A DNA stretch of 64,000 nucleotides from Bacillota bacterium (GCA_021820965.1 JAKACZ010000007.1:1-64000); one strand, 5' to 3'. Positions 27,443-36,333 are shown, counted from the stretch's first letter. Translations and numbers: made by a program. Notes: generated from the letters alone by a model not told the origin.

Positions 27443-27719
27443 ACTCTACATCTTTGTCATGGCGGTGCTGGCAGGGTTTCAGGTCATCTCGAAAGTGCCG
27501 TCCATCCTTCACACGCCGCTGATGTCGGCGACCAATGCCATTCACGGTGTAATCCTCGTAGGCGCGTTAATTCTTGCGTTTTCCGTACGCGGTGGTGACG
27601 CGCTTTTGGTGGCCTTGGTGGCGGTGCTGTTTGCCACGGCCAACCTGGTGGGCGGCTTTGTTGTCACCGACCGGATCTTAGGAATGTTTCGTTCCGATCG
27701 AGAGGGGGAGGCGCGATGA
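27426..27719 (+). CDS. pntAB: NAD(P) transhydrogenase subunit alpha 2 (membrane)
   Basis: 97 residues with three membrane helices. LYIFVMAVLAGFQVISKVPS, LHTPLMSATNAIHGVILVGA and FVVTDRILGMF are the classic PNTB_4TM/PntAB signatures; the LHTPLMS-NAI-G stretch borders the proton channel. It overlaps pntAA upstream and pntB downstream (ATGA), so the three are translated together. Confidence 0.95.
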   Translation: MSLVAELYIFVMAVLAGFQVISKVPSILHTPLMSATNAIHGVILVGALILAFSVRGGDALLVALVAVLFATANLVGGFVVTDRILGMFRSDREGEAR

Positions 27720-29074
27720 ATCTCCCTGAACAGGTCCTGTATATGGTCTCTGCCACCGCCTTTGTCCTAGGAGTTCGATTCATGGGGTCACCCAGGACAG
27801 CACGGAGCGGGAACCGTCTCTTAGCAGTTGGCATGATTATTGCGCTGGGCACCACCATGATGGTGGTGCCGCGGTTTGGCCATTGGGCAGCCGTGTTGGC
27901 TGTTGTGGCGGTAGGGACTGCGGCTGGCACATGGTCTGCCGTGCGGGTTCGCATGACTGCCATGCCGCAAATGGTGGCCCTCTTCAACGGGCTCGGCGGT
28001 GGAGCCGCAGCGCTGGTGGCTGCCGGCGGGTGGCCCTTGGCCTCCGGGGCCGCCGGGTGGCTCGCGATTTTAACCATGATTTTGGGCTCGCTGAGCTTTG
28101 GCGGCAGCGTGGTTGCGTTTTTGAAGTTACAAGAGTGGATACGGGGAACCGCCATGGGGCTGGCACTGCGCGTGGTGGGTCTGCTAGTACTCGCGGCCGC
28201 AGTGGCCTTGGGCATCTTTTCCGGAATCGGCAATACTACGGCCCTAGGGGTTGCGGTGTCGCTTATGGTGGTAACTGCCTTGTCCGGCGCGCTGTTGACG
28301 CTCCCTATCGGCGGCGCCGATATGCCCGTCGTGATTTCTCTTCTGAATGGATTGACCGGATTATCGGCGGCAGCCACCGGGTTTGTGCTTGGCAACCAGC
28401 TTCTTATTATCGCCGGGACGCTGGTGGGCGCATCCGGGACTATCCTCACCCAGCAGATGAGCCGCGCCATGCACCGTTCTCTCAAAACCGTTATCTGGGG
28501 TGTCAGGGTTCAGTCTCGGGCAAGCCACGCGACCGAGGGCTCAGTGCAGCCCATCACGGCGGATGACGTCGCGATGCTGCTCCGTTACGCCAAGAAAGTG
28601 GTAGTAGTTCCGGGCTATGGCTTGGCGGTGGCCCGTGCTCAGCTTGAGGTCAAACAGGTGACCGACCTTCTTCAGGGGTTTGGGGTTGAAGTATTGTTTG
28701 GCATTCATCCCGTAGCGGGGCGGATGCCTGGCCATATGAACGTGCTCTTGGCGGAGGCCAACGTCTCCTATGACCAACTGTGGGAGATGGAACGCATTAA
28801 CTCCCGCTTCCGAGAAACCGACGTCGTGCTGGTGGTGGGGGCGAATGACGTGACCAACCCGGCCGCCCGCACGCAAGCCGGGAGCCCTCTGTACGGGATG
28901 CCCGTCCTCAACGTGGACCAGGCCGGCGCGGTGGTGGTACTCAAGCGGTCGATGGGTAAAGGATTTGCGGGGGTCGACAATCCGCTTTACTTCGATGCCA
29001 AAACCCGCATGTTATTTGGGGATGCCAAGCACTCCTTAAGTCAGCTGGTGCGTGAGCTCGAAGGCACTGCCTAA
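27716..29074 (+). CDS. pntB: NAD(P) transhydrogenase subunit beta
   Basis: 452 residues. About nine membrane helices fill the first 260 residues (MPQMVALFNGLGGGAAALVA, IGGADMPVVISLLNGLTGLS). Domain III follows and binds NADP(H): VVVVPGYGLAVARAQLEVKQ, IHPVAGRMPGHMNVLLAEA, VLVVGANDVTNPAAR and VLKRSMGKGFAGVDNPLYF. It completes the enzyme that uses proton-motive force to make NADPH from NADH, which would serve the nearby reductases. Confidence 0.95.
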   Translation: MNLPEQVLYMVSATAFVLGVRFMGSPRTARSGNRLLAVGMIIALGTTMMVVPRFGHWAAVLAVVAVGTAAGTWSAVRVRMTAMPQMVALFNGLGGGAAALVAAGGWPLASGAAGWLAILTMILGSLSFGGSVVAFLKLQEWIRGTAMGLALRVVGLLVLAAAVALGIFSGIGNTTALGVAVSLMVVTALSGALLTLPIGGADMPVVISLLNGLTGLSAAATGFVLGNQLLIIAGTLVGASGTILTQQMSRAMHRSLKTVIWGVRVQSRASHATEGSVQPITADDVAMLLRYAKKVVVVPGYGLAVARAQLEVKQVTDLLQGFGVEVLFGIHPVAGRMPGHMNVLLAEANVSYDQLWEMERINSRFRETDVVLVVGANDVTNPAARTQAGSPLYGMPVLNVDQAGAVVVLKRSMGKGFAGVDNPLYFDAKTRMLFGDAKHSLSQLVRELEGTA

Positions 29075-29472
29075 GCCCCTGCGTCATTTCCGCGATACCT
29101 GACTTCCCAAACTGTCCGTTCCTTTTGGCTCACGGTGCGTGCGGGTTCGGTGATATAACGGAGTTCGGTCTAAGGCGCGGCACGGATTTTCTTGATATGG
29201 GGGACGTATTGGAGAATGAATTTGCGCGGGACTACCGGCCACGCAATGGCCCCGCTTGGTTTTGCTTACGGCGGGGCGGCGATGCGATAGGGGAATCCGT
29301 AGACACAACCAGTTCGGTACGCAAGATGGTTACACGCTAATCTGGTTGTGCTTTGAGGGGCTCTCCTGGGAAAGTCGGGCGTTTTCGCCACCCAAACCCG
29401 GTACGAGCAGCATAGGAAGGATATGCTGTCGCTCAGCGCGAACTTATCCCCACAAGATGTGGGGGTGGAAAC
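29075..29472. other. Intergenic region with hairpins before the ADP-ribosylglycohydrolase
   Basis: Nearly 400 bp without a convincing gene. A 9-bp inverted repeat CACAACCAG/CTGGTTGTG spans about 29309-29350 and may be a weak terminator or binding site. The hairpin at 29448-29464 is listed separately. Confidence 0.4.
29448..29464 (+). promoter_or_regulatory. Hairpin that can hide the ribosome site at 29461
   Basis: CCCCAC (29448-29453) pairs perfectly with GTGGGG (29459-29464), loop AAGAT. The 3' arm overlaps the G-rich ribosome site (GGGGGTGG, 29461-29468) of the ATG at 29473, so folding would limit translation. The stem is seen directly; control is inferred. Confidence 0.45.
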
Positions 29473-30450
29473 ATGGGTTCGCGAGACGATCGAGCATTGG
29501 GCGTCTGGCTTGGGCAGCTCTCGGGTGATGCTTTGGGTAGTCAGGTCGAATTTGCATCGTCAGTGGAGCTTCAACGCCGCTATCCCGGCGGACTTGACAC
29601 CATGAGCGCGAGTGCAGTGTGGAAAACAATGCCGGGCCAGCCCACGGATGACTCCGAACTGGCGATTGAATTGGCCATGGCTCTTATAGAATCAAAACCG
29701 CGCTTTGATATCGACCGCGTGGCGCGGCATTATATGCGGTGGATGCAAAGTCGGCCATTTGACGCCGGATGGACAATTTCTCAGGCGTTGAGCGGTCCGG
29801 TTGACCCGGGTCAGTCCGTATCACAAGCCATCATGGCGCGTGCCAATCCGAACAGTCAGGCCAACGGGGCTTTGATGCGCCAAAGCCCGTTAGCAATTTG
29901 GGGCGCCGTCAGAAATCCGCATCAGGCGGCTGAATGCGCACGCTTGGACGCGGCCTTAACCCATCCCCATGCCGTATGCCGGGAGGCATCGGCAGTCTTT
30001 GTGGCGACCCTGAGCGAGATCATAGCTCACGGGCTGACAGCGATCGATGCCTATCAATACGCGATTGGGTTCCAACGCCGCCACGGACGAGAAGCCACCG
30101 TGCTGCACGCATTGGAAGATGCCACAGACAAGCCGCCTCCCATTTCCGTGCATTCGGGTCATGTCGTCTTGGCGCTTCATAACGCGTTTTATCGGATCCT
30201 GCACTGCCATTCGCTAAAAGAAGTGATTGTCGCCAGCGTCATGCTGGGCGGCGACACGGATACCAATGCGGCTATCGCCGGGGCGCTGGCCGGCGGAATC
30301 TACGGAGCCGCAGCAATTCCCGCTGAATGGAGGCAAGCCATTGATCAGTGCAAACCCGGGGTGGGGAGTGCCCGGCCACGGCCTGAGCGATATTGGCCGG
30401 GATCTTACCAAAGTTTAGTTCGGGGCCTCCTAAATATGATCGAAAGCTAG
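29473..30450 (+). CDS. ADP-ribosylglycohydrolase family protein
   Basis: 325 residues. The DraG/ARH metal sites are present: GDALGSQVEF near residue 18, TDDSELAIELAMALI near 55 and GGDTDTNAAIAGALAGGIYG near 258, the last providing Asp ligands for two Mg ions. Central RANPNSQANGALMRQSPLAI fits the family's NGxxMR motif. These enzymes remove ADP-ribose from proteins or small substrates. Placed after the transhydrogenase operon but with its own leader. Target unknown; DraT is not seen. Confidence 0.88.
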   Translation: MGSRDDRALGVWLGQLSGDALGSQVEFASSVELQRRYPGGLDTMSASAVWKTMPGQPTDDSELAIELAMALIESKPRFDIDRVARHYMRWMQSRPFDAGWTISQALSGPVDPGQSVSQAIMARANPNSQANGALMRQSPLAIWGAVRNPHQAAECARLDAALTHPHAVCREASAVFVATLSEIIAHGLTAIDAYQYAIGFQRRHGREATVLHALEDATDKPPPISVHSGHVVLALHNAFYRILHCHSLKEVIVASVMLGGDTDTNAAIAGALAGGIYGAAAIPAEWRQAIDQCKPGVGSARPRPERYWPGSYQSLVRGLLNMIES

Positions 30451-30532
30451 ACAGGCCGGCCCACCTATGGCATTGTCGGGGTTAAAACAGGTTAATGACC
30501 CCCACTTGAGCCTATGGTCCAAGGAGGGGACT

Positions 30533-30745
30533 TGTGAGGAGACTCTCACAACGCAAGCATTGCACTAGACCGTTTTCATCGGCACTGCGAAACTAACGCC
30601 ACGGAATGTTTCCCAAGTTCCGCGAACGGACGGGCGTGAGTATCCACGTCCGGTACGGCTTCATGCCGTACGACACAGCCCGAAGTCGCACGGTCGCTGG
30701 GGCGTGGCCCGACGGGCCACACACACTCCATCACGGAGGAGGACT
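30533..30745 (+). ncRNA. Left-end (omega-type) RNA of the IsrB/IscB-like element
   Basis: Four perfect hairpins precede the PLMP-domain ORF: TGTGAG 30533-30538 with CTCACA 30545-30550; a GGACG...CGTCC helix around 30628-30652; GTACGGC 30653-30659 with GCCGTAC 30665-30671; GTGGCCC 30704-30710 with GGGCCAC 30714-30720. The ribosome site GGAGGAGG follows at about 30735. Position and architecture fit the omega (HEARO-type) RNA always found upstream of iscB/isrB, with the guide at its 5' side. The 5' limit is not determined. Confidence 0.6.
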
Positions 30746-30751
30746 ATCCTG

Positions 30752-31383
30752 ATGCGTGTTGCTGTTATTTCGATGGACGGAAAACCCTTAAGTCCCACCA
30801 CCCCCGCCAAAGCGCGCAAGCTCATCAAAAGCGAGGGTGCAAGCTAGGGATGTTTTACATTCAGCTGACTACGCCGACCGGCGAAACGATCCCTCACGAC
30901 ACCATCGTCGGCGTCGATCCCGGCAAGCTGTATGCGGGTGTCGGCCTGCAAACGCCCCAAGCTACGTTGTGGGGGCATGTGGTCTTGCGGTTCCCGGTCG
31001 TCAAAAAGACGAGGGAGAGTCGACGACAATCCCGGCGCTTCCGCTGGTATCGCAAGAGAACGCAACGTCCGATCCGGTTTCGGCACCGCACCGACCAGAA
31101 GATGCCGCCGAGCATTAGGGCCAATCGCGAACTCGAGTCCGCGTACTGCACGAACTCGCTCGGATTTATCCGATCACGCACGTTGTCTCCGGGGTGGTGA
31201 AAGGCTCGCGCCACGAAATCGTTCAGCCCCGTCATGGTCGGTCAGCAGTACAGATGGACCGCATCGCCCCAAGCGGCCGCTCGAGCCCCCACGGGGGTCG
31301 GAAACGGCGCAGTTTCGGTTCGCGTTAGGTCTGCAGAAGACCCCGAAACAGGCCGAGCGGTCCCGTGGTGCGACGAACTAGCT
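30752..31383 (+). pseudogene. IsrB/IscB-like (RRXRR, PLMP-RuvC) nuclease remnant
   Basis: From ATG 30752 the frame gives VISMDGKPLSPTTPAKARKL, the PLMP/RRXRR N-terminal domain, ending at a TAG (30845-30847). The next frame gives FYIQLTTPTGETI, RuvC-I (VGVDPGKLYAGVGL) and an arginine-rich bridge helix (RRQSRRFRWYRKRTQR), ending at 31200. Further pieces in other frames (LARIYPITHVVSGVVKG, RFALGLQKTPKQAERS) match the rest of the protein. There is no HNH-domain sequence, which fits IsrB better than IscB, though deletion cannot be excluded. Multiple frameshifts and loss of the RuvC-II glutamate make it inactive. Confidence 0.7.
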
Positions 31384-31480
31384 AGAAGAAGAGAGCAGCA
31401 GGCTTGGGTCAAGTGTGGCAAGAAATGGATAAGTCCATCAGAACGGAAGCGACTTTTCCGTTATAGGGGCGGTGATTACT

Positions 31481-34081
31481 ATGGCAGCAATTGACAGCCA
31501 CGGGGATCCGTGGCGTGATGCGGTGGAATTTCTGTGGGATCTATTGAACCGAGTGGTGGGTGAAGAAGAGCGCTCAGCGGTTGTCGAACTGGGTAACCGC
31601 GCGATCGAGTGGGGCACATCCCTGAGGGATGGCATACGGGTTCCATTTCCGGAAATTGGCGACGGGGACCTGGGCGCCGTCGTGCGGCTTTTAGTCGAGC
31701 GCATGCGACTGCAAAATCTTGCTGAGGACTTGAGCCGCGTGGAGTTGGTGAAGGCGCGACGAGGGCAGGAGCAAAACCCTCCGCGCGGATCAGTGGACGG
31801 ACTCGCCCATCGGCTCAAGGCAGAACCTCCTCCCGCCCGCAAGGCTGAATTGGTTGGGCACATGGTGTTGACCGTCCACCCAACCGAGAGTACCCGGCGG
31901 ACCGTCTTGCAGCATGTGCGCGGGTTGAGCCAACTACTAAGCGAACGGCCGGACCTCCATGGGCATGCCCGTCAATCCTATGAAGCCGCAGTGCGCGAAA
32001 GTCTCCGGGCACTATGGAGAACTGCGCCGCAGCGCGCGAATCGGCCCCGGGTTCGCGACGAAGTGGAACTCGGTATCTTTTATGCGGCTGGCACTTTGTT
32101 CGAGATACTGCCGGAGGTGCAAAATGCTCTCAACAGTGTGCTGAACTCGGAAGCGGAGTCCGAGATTCGTTGGCGCGTGGACTCGTGGATCGGTGGCGAT
32201 CGCGATGGTCACCCGTTTGTTGATGCGGACATTACCCGGTATGCCCTGGAGCGGCACCGGCAAACCGCTCTTATGCTGTATCATCGTCCTTTGCAACGGT
32301 TGGAGCACGTGCTCTCGGCCACCGCTCGGTTTATTGACCAGCCGGAACGCTGCCGCCGATGGCTGGACGAGACGGGACGCGATTTTCCCGAAGTCTATGC
32401 TGAACTCCAAACACGCTATCCGGATGAACCGCTTCGGCAAATGGCGGCCCTTATCCGCACCAAGCTAGGCGCGACGGAGCGAAGTGAAAGCACGGGGTAT
32501 GGTACTGCCCATGCATTCTGGCAGGATGTCGGTCAGCTGGGACTTCTCTGGGATACGGATCGCCGACGCTGGCCTATGGAGCTGACGCGGTTGGTGACTC
32601 AGATTGAAACCTTTGGATTTCACCTGGCTACGTTAGATTTGCGCCAGCATAGCCGAGTCCAGGCGGAGGCCCTGAGCGAGATTTTCGACAGCGCGTATCC
32701 AACCTGGTCCGAAGAGGAAAAACTGCGGGCTCTGCAAGGCCTTATCGCCAAACCGCGTCCGTGGATGCCCGTTGCGCCAGCCACTCGTGACCTGCGAGAC
32801 ACGTTGCAGACAGTACAGGCGTTCCGGCGACGCTATGGGTCGGATACGGTTCAGCGATTCTTGGTGAGTATGGCCCACGCCGCCAGCGACATTGTTGCCG
32901 TATTGGCGCTGATGCATACGGTCGATCCGGAACTTGATTTGGAAGTGGTGCCAGTCATTGAAACTTTGGACGACCTGACCCGGGCGAAACATGTGCTAGA
33001 CCGTCTTTACGGAGTGCCCGCATGGCAGCAATCCATCGCCCGGCGTAAGGGCCGCCAAGAAGTTATGCTGGGTTATTCCGACAGTACCAAAGACGCCGGT
33101 GTGTTCGGCGCTTCCTGGGCTATATATCAAACGCAGCGGGGCCTTACTGAGTGGGGCCGGGAGCATCACATTGCGTTGAGCTTCTTCCATGGCCGGGGTG
33201 GAGCGCTGGGTCGCGGCGGCGGGCCAACGTCCTTGGCTATTTTAGCCCAACCACCCGGATCTCTTGAAGCGCCCTTGCGTATTACCCAGCAAGGTGAAGT
33301 CCTCTCGCAAAAACTTCTTTTACCGGAGGTTGCCTTTCGTAGCTTGGAACTCATGCTGACCGCACATGCGGCGGCTGGACTATATCCTCACGATGAGCCT
33401 GATGGCATAGTCGAGGCCGCGATGAGCGAGGCGGCGGATCGGGCTGTCGCGCAGTATCGCTCGTTGATTGACGCACCCGGGTTCTGGGATTACTTCCTGG
33501 CAGTCACCCCGATCCGGGAGATGTCGGCTCTCAATTGGGGATCGCGGCCGGCCTGGCGGGAGCAGTTTCAGTTCGACGACCTCAGGGCCATACCGTGGGT
33601 ATTCTCGTGGACGCAAAATCGCACTGGCATCCCCGCCTGGTACGGCGCAGGGACGGGGTTGGCCTCGCTAATCGACCGGTTGGGGGCGCCGAGTGCTTCC
33701 GCGCTAGTATCCAGATGGCCCTTTTTGAGTACTTTGGTTCATAATTTGGGATTGGCTTTGGTCAAGGCCGACCTGCACGCGGCCGACGAGTACCAGGATT
33801 TGGCTCCTCGGTCGTTGTCTGGCCTGTTTTGGACCATGATTAGACAGGAGTGGGTGCGACTGGAAGAAGCCCTCAAGATTCTCACCGGAGAGCCTGAGCT
33901 GCTGGCCAACCAGCCGCGCATTCGGAGTGCCGCGCGGTGGCGAAATCCACAGGTGGATGCGTTGAATCATCTGCAAGTTCGGCTGCTGAAGGCGTATCGA
34001 GAGAGCGGCGACGACAAATTACTGCCGCTGTTGGCGGAAACCATGGAAGGAATTGCTTTGGGGGTTCGTAACAGCGGTTAG
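31481..34081 (+). CDS. ppc: Phosphoenolpyruvate carboxylase
   Basis: 866 residues from ATG 31481 (AGGGGCGGTGATT upstream). The catalytic histidine motif reads VLTVHPTESTRRTVLQH, followed by GGDRDGHPFVDADITRYALE, LGYSDSTKDAGVFGASWAIY, FFHGRGGALGRGGGPTSLAI, and QGEVLSQKL. It ends TMEGIALGVRNSG, the normal C-terminal tetrad context that sits in the active site. It carboxylates PEP to oxaloacetate for anaplerosis. The gene begins about 100 bp after the IsrB remnant, so its promoter may lie in or be derived from that element. Length is typical. Confidence 0.95.
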   Translation: MAAIDSHGDPWRDAVEFLWDLLNRVVGEEERSAVVELGNRAIEWGTSLRDGIRVPFPEIGDGDLGAVVRLLVERMRLQNLAEDLSRVELVKARRGQEQNPPRGSVDGLAHRLKAEPPPARKAELVGHMVLTVHPTESTRRTVLQHVRGLSQLLSERPDLHGHARQSYEAAVRESLRALWRTAPQRANRPRVRDEVELGIFYAAGTLFEILPEVQNALNSVLNSEAESEIRWRVDSWIGGDRDGHPFVDADITRYALERHRQTALMLYHRPLQRLEHVLSATARFIDQPERCRRWLDETGRDFPEVYAELQTRYPDEPLRQMAALIRTKLGATERSESTGYGTAHAFWQDVGQLGLLWDTDRRRWPMELTRLVTQIETFGFHLATLDLRQHSRVQAEALSEIFDSAYPTWSEEEKLRALQGLIAKPRPWMPVAPATRDLRDTLQTVQAFRRRYGSDTVQRFLVSMAHAASDIVAVLALMHTVDPELDLEVVPVIETLDDLTRAKHVLDRLYGVPAWQQSIARRKGRQEVMLGYSDSTKDAGVFGASWAIYQTQRGLTEWGREHHIALSFFHGRGGALGRGGGPTSLAILAQPPGSLEAPLRITQQGEVLSQKLLLPEVAFRSLELMLTAHAAAGLYPHDEPDGIVEAAMSEAADRAVAQYRSLIDAPGFWDYFLAVTPIREMSALNWGSRPAWREQFQFDDLRAIPWVFSWTQNRTGIPAWYGAGTGLASLIDRLGAPSASALVSRWPFLSTLVHNLGLALVKADLHAADEYQDLAPRSLSGLFWTMIRQEWVRLEEALKILTGEPELLANQPRIRSAARWRNPQVDALNHLQVRLLKAYRESGDDKLLPLLAETMEGIALGVRNSG

Positions 34082-34102
34082 CCTGTTGGAGGCGTGGGTG
34101 CA

Positions 34103-34537
34103 ATGTATTTCGAGGAATTCCGCGTGGGTTCGCAATACCATCTGGCGCCCATCGAGGTCACGGAAGAGGAAATCTTGGCGTTTGCCCGGCGCTTTGATCC
34201 GCAGCGGATCCATGTGGATCGGGACTATGCTAAAAATGGTCCTTTTGGAGGACTCATTGCGTCAGGCTATCACACGTTGGCCTTAGTGTGGCGCCGCTGG
34301 GTAGACGCCCAGGTACTCGGGGATGAGTCTATGGGCGGGCCGGGTCTAGAACATGTCCAGTGGCTTGCCCCGGTTCGCCCCGGCGACATGCTGAACACTA
34401 CGGTGACGGTTACTGAGGCGCGCCGTTCGCGAAGCCAGCCTCGCGGCATTGTATCTCTTCACTTTGAGGTGCGTAATCAAAGCAACGCGCAGGTGATGGC
34501 GTGCGACGGCGCGGCACTAGTCAGGTTGAGGCCATAG
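34103..34537 (+). CDS. MaoC-like (R)-enoyl-CoA hydratase
   Basis: 144 residues from ATG 34103, ten bases after GGAGG. The hydratase-2 motif (FDPQRIHVDRDYAKNGPFGG, then LIASGYHTLALVWRRWVD) carries the Asp/His pair of the MaoC hotdog fold. Such enzymes hydrate enoyl-CoA to (R)-3-hydroxyacyl-CoA. It follows ppc by 21 bases and may be cotranscribed, though the functions are unrelated. Confidence 0.85.
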   Translation: MYFEEFRVGSQYHLAPIEVTEEEILAFARRFDPQRIHVDRDYAKNGPFGGLIASGYHTLALVWRRWVDAQVLGDESMGGPGLEHVQWLAPVRPGDMLNTTVTVTEARRSRSQPRGIVSLHFEVRNQSNAQVMACDGAALVRLRP

Positions 34538-34790
34538 GTGGAAAGGGTGCATTCCAGGCGGCTAATGCTTTCGGTGCGGAATATCAGGAATATCCGACCT
34601 AAGGGATCTTGAACAAGCCACATTTGTCTCGCATTTTCGTCAAGTCGTCATTCCAACCGTGAGGAATCGCTGGGGACGGGCGGTGCCCCGGCTTCTGGGT
34701 CCGGATGGTGTGCTTCTCGACTTGACCCGTATCCGTGCATGCGAAGCGACTCATACACTTCAGTCTCTGTTTTTTCCATTTCCGCTGTGA

Positions 34791-34819
34791 TACAATGTGC
34801 ACAGTTTTGTGCACGGAGG
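34791..34819 (+). promoter_or_regulatory. -10 box and GTGCAC dyad overlapping the AAR-like gene leader
   Basis: TACAAT (34791-34796) is followed at once by GTGCAC (34797-34802), spacer AGTTTT, and GTGCAC again (34809-34814), abutting the ribosome site GGAGG (34815-34819). Each arm is itself palindromic. The dyad covers the expected transcription start, so it could be an operator or an RNA hairpin that blocks the ribosome. No clear -35 is seen. Confidence 0.5.
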
Positions 34820-34825
34820 TGTTGT

Positions 34826-35908
34826 ATGCGGAGATTCGCTTTTGTCGTCCATCCCTTGCGGTTTGATGACTTTGCCAGGAAATATCCGGTGACGCAGTAT
34901 TTGCCGCCCAAACTAGTAGAGTGGGCTTTCAAACAGGTGGGACCGGTCAAAACGGGTCACGTCACCGGGGTCCGGTCGAAAACCGGCGAAGAATTGGAAG
35001 GGTGGCTCATCGGCCTCCCGCTTACCCCTGAGATTCTTTTAAATGCGCCCTATGAGTGGGTGCTGAAGAAACTTATCAAAACCACTCAAATGGCCGAAGA
35101 GTTGGGAGCCGAGATTGTCGGGCTCGGGGCCTTTACCAAAATTGCCGGGGATCGCGGCATCACCCTATCCCAGCGCATTGGTATTCCGGTTACCACCGGG
35201 AATTCTTATACGACAGCGACGGCGGTCGAAGGAACACTTAGCGCCGCTACGCGGATGCAAATGGATCTGGGGCGGGTGCAGGCAACCGTCATTGGGGCAA
35301 CCGGATCCATCGGTCGTGCCGCCACCTGGCTGATGGCCGAGCATGTCCGACATCTGACATTGGTGGCAAGAACTCCGCAACACTTGGAGAAATTACAGTC
35401 GGAACTTCATGCACAATATCCTGGTGTGGAAGTCGATTGGACCACGAACATAGCGGAGGCGGTGCGGGCGGCCGATATTGTGGTGGCGGTGTCTTCCGCT
35501 ACCGGTGTTATTGTGGAACCCGGCGATTTGAAGCCAGGGGCGGTTGTAACCGATGTAGCCCGACCGCGCAACTTGTCCCGGGTGGTCATGGACAGGCGCA
35601 ACGATGTCTTGGTATTGGACGGCGGTGTCATCCAGGTCCCGGGCGAGACCGCGGATATGGGCTTTGATTTCGGGTTTCCGCCTAAAATGGTGGAAGCATG
35701 TATGGCGGAGACCATGATTCTGGCATTGGATGGTCGGTTGGAAAATTATACTCTCGGCGCTCAAATTGAGGTCGCGAAGGTGCGGGAGATCCATCGATTG
35801 GCGGATAAGCATGGCTTTTCACTGGCGGGGTTTCGCCGGTTTGAGCGGGCTATTGACGACATCGAAATTGAGCGTATTCGATTGGCAGCGAGGAGCGCGT
35901 CGGCCTGA
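34826..35908 (+). CDS. Acyl-ACP reductase (AAR)-like fatty aldehyde-forming enzyme
   Basis: 360 residues from ATG 34826. It matches cyanobacterial long-chain acyl-ACP reductase in order of motifs: GAEIVGLGAFTKIAGDRGIT near 100, IPVTTGNSYTTATAVEG near 125, the NADPH Rossmann loop VIGATGSIGRAATWLMAEHV near 160, DVARPRNLSR near 245, and VEACMAETMILALDGR with Cys292 where AAR has its catalytic cysteine (C294 in Synechococcus). AAR makes fatty aldehydes. No aldehyde-deformylating oxygenase is adjacent, so the product may go to alcohols or wax rather than alkanes. Its own promoter and dyad sit upstream. Function by homology pattern only. Confidence 0.75.
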   Translation: MRRFAFVVHPLRFDDFARKYPVTQYLPPKLVEWAFKQVGPVKTGHVTGVRSKTGEELEGWLIGLPLTPEILLNAPYEWVLKKLIKTTQMAEELGAEIVGLGAFTKIAGDRGITLSQRIGIPVTTGNSYTTATAVEGTLSAATRMQMDLGRVQATVIGATGSIGRAATWLMAEHVRHLTLVARTPQHLEKLQSELHAQYPGVEVDWTTNIAEAVRAADIVVAVSSATGVIVEPGDLKPGAVVTDVARPRNLSRVVMDRRNDVLVLDGGVIQVPGETADMGFDFGFPPKMVEACMAETMILALDGRLENYTLGAQIEVAKVREIHRLADKHGFSLAGFRRFERAIDDIEIERIRLAARSASA

Positions 35909-36034
35909 CCGCACGCTCCTCGGCTTTAAGGGGCGCAAAATCAGCCTGTGTTCCACTCTAATGCTTTGGTGTCACGATTGCGCGCGTCGGCCTCGATCAC
36001 TTCTACCACAAAAATTATCAGATGCGCCGTAAAA

Positions 36035-36124
36035 CTCCGCCGTTCAGGGCGGAGATATCCCCTGCTTTTGGGGCAGGTCTGGGGATTTCCTCCGGTCATC
36101 AGGCGTTGACCCCGCAGGGGTCAA
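36035..36124 (-). repeat. IS200/IS605-type right-end hairpins
   Basis: Three stems follow the tnpA fragment on the minus strand: TTGACCCC/GGGGTCAA (36106-36124), CCTGC/GCAGG (36061-36077) and CTCCGCC/GGCGGAG (36035-36054), the last followed by TTTTACGGCG. Such hairpins are the end signals recognised by Y1 transposases. The last one could also act as a terminator. Confidence 0.55.
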
Positions 36125-36333
36125 TCCGGGGTTTCCTGTTGCTCAATATAGTGTCGAATGATTGAGAGCGGGGCTCCCCCTGCTGATCCGGCAAAGTAAC
36201 TCGGGGACCAGAGGCTACCCCCCCATAGCGCCCGCTCGATACTGGGGTCGTGCTTCTTGCGGATCAGGCGGGACGAGACGCCCTTGAGACTATTGACCAG
36301 CCGGGAGGCAAACCGGCTTGGCTGTGGTAACAT
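36121..36333 (-). pseudogene. tnpA: IS200/IS605 TnpA (Y1 transposase) C-terminal fragment
   Basis: About 70 residues: RLVNSLKGVSSRLIRKKHDP, RALWGGSLWSPSYFAGSAGG and IIRHYIEQQ, the last holding the nucleophilic tyrosine. The N-terminal half with the HUH motif is missing, so it cannot act. The hairpins downstream are the rest of the element. Confidence 0.8.

Noticed and set aside
29445-29472. Sequence resembling a CRISPR repeat (hairpin CCCCAC/GTGGGG ending TGGAAAC)
   Set aside because: It occurs once, with no spacers, no second repeat and no cas genes; it is better explained as a leader hairpin with the ribosome site.
34538-34738. Possible transposase remnant upstream of the AAR-like gene
   Set aside because: Short frames on both strands show no family motif I can name.
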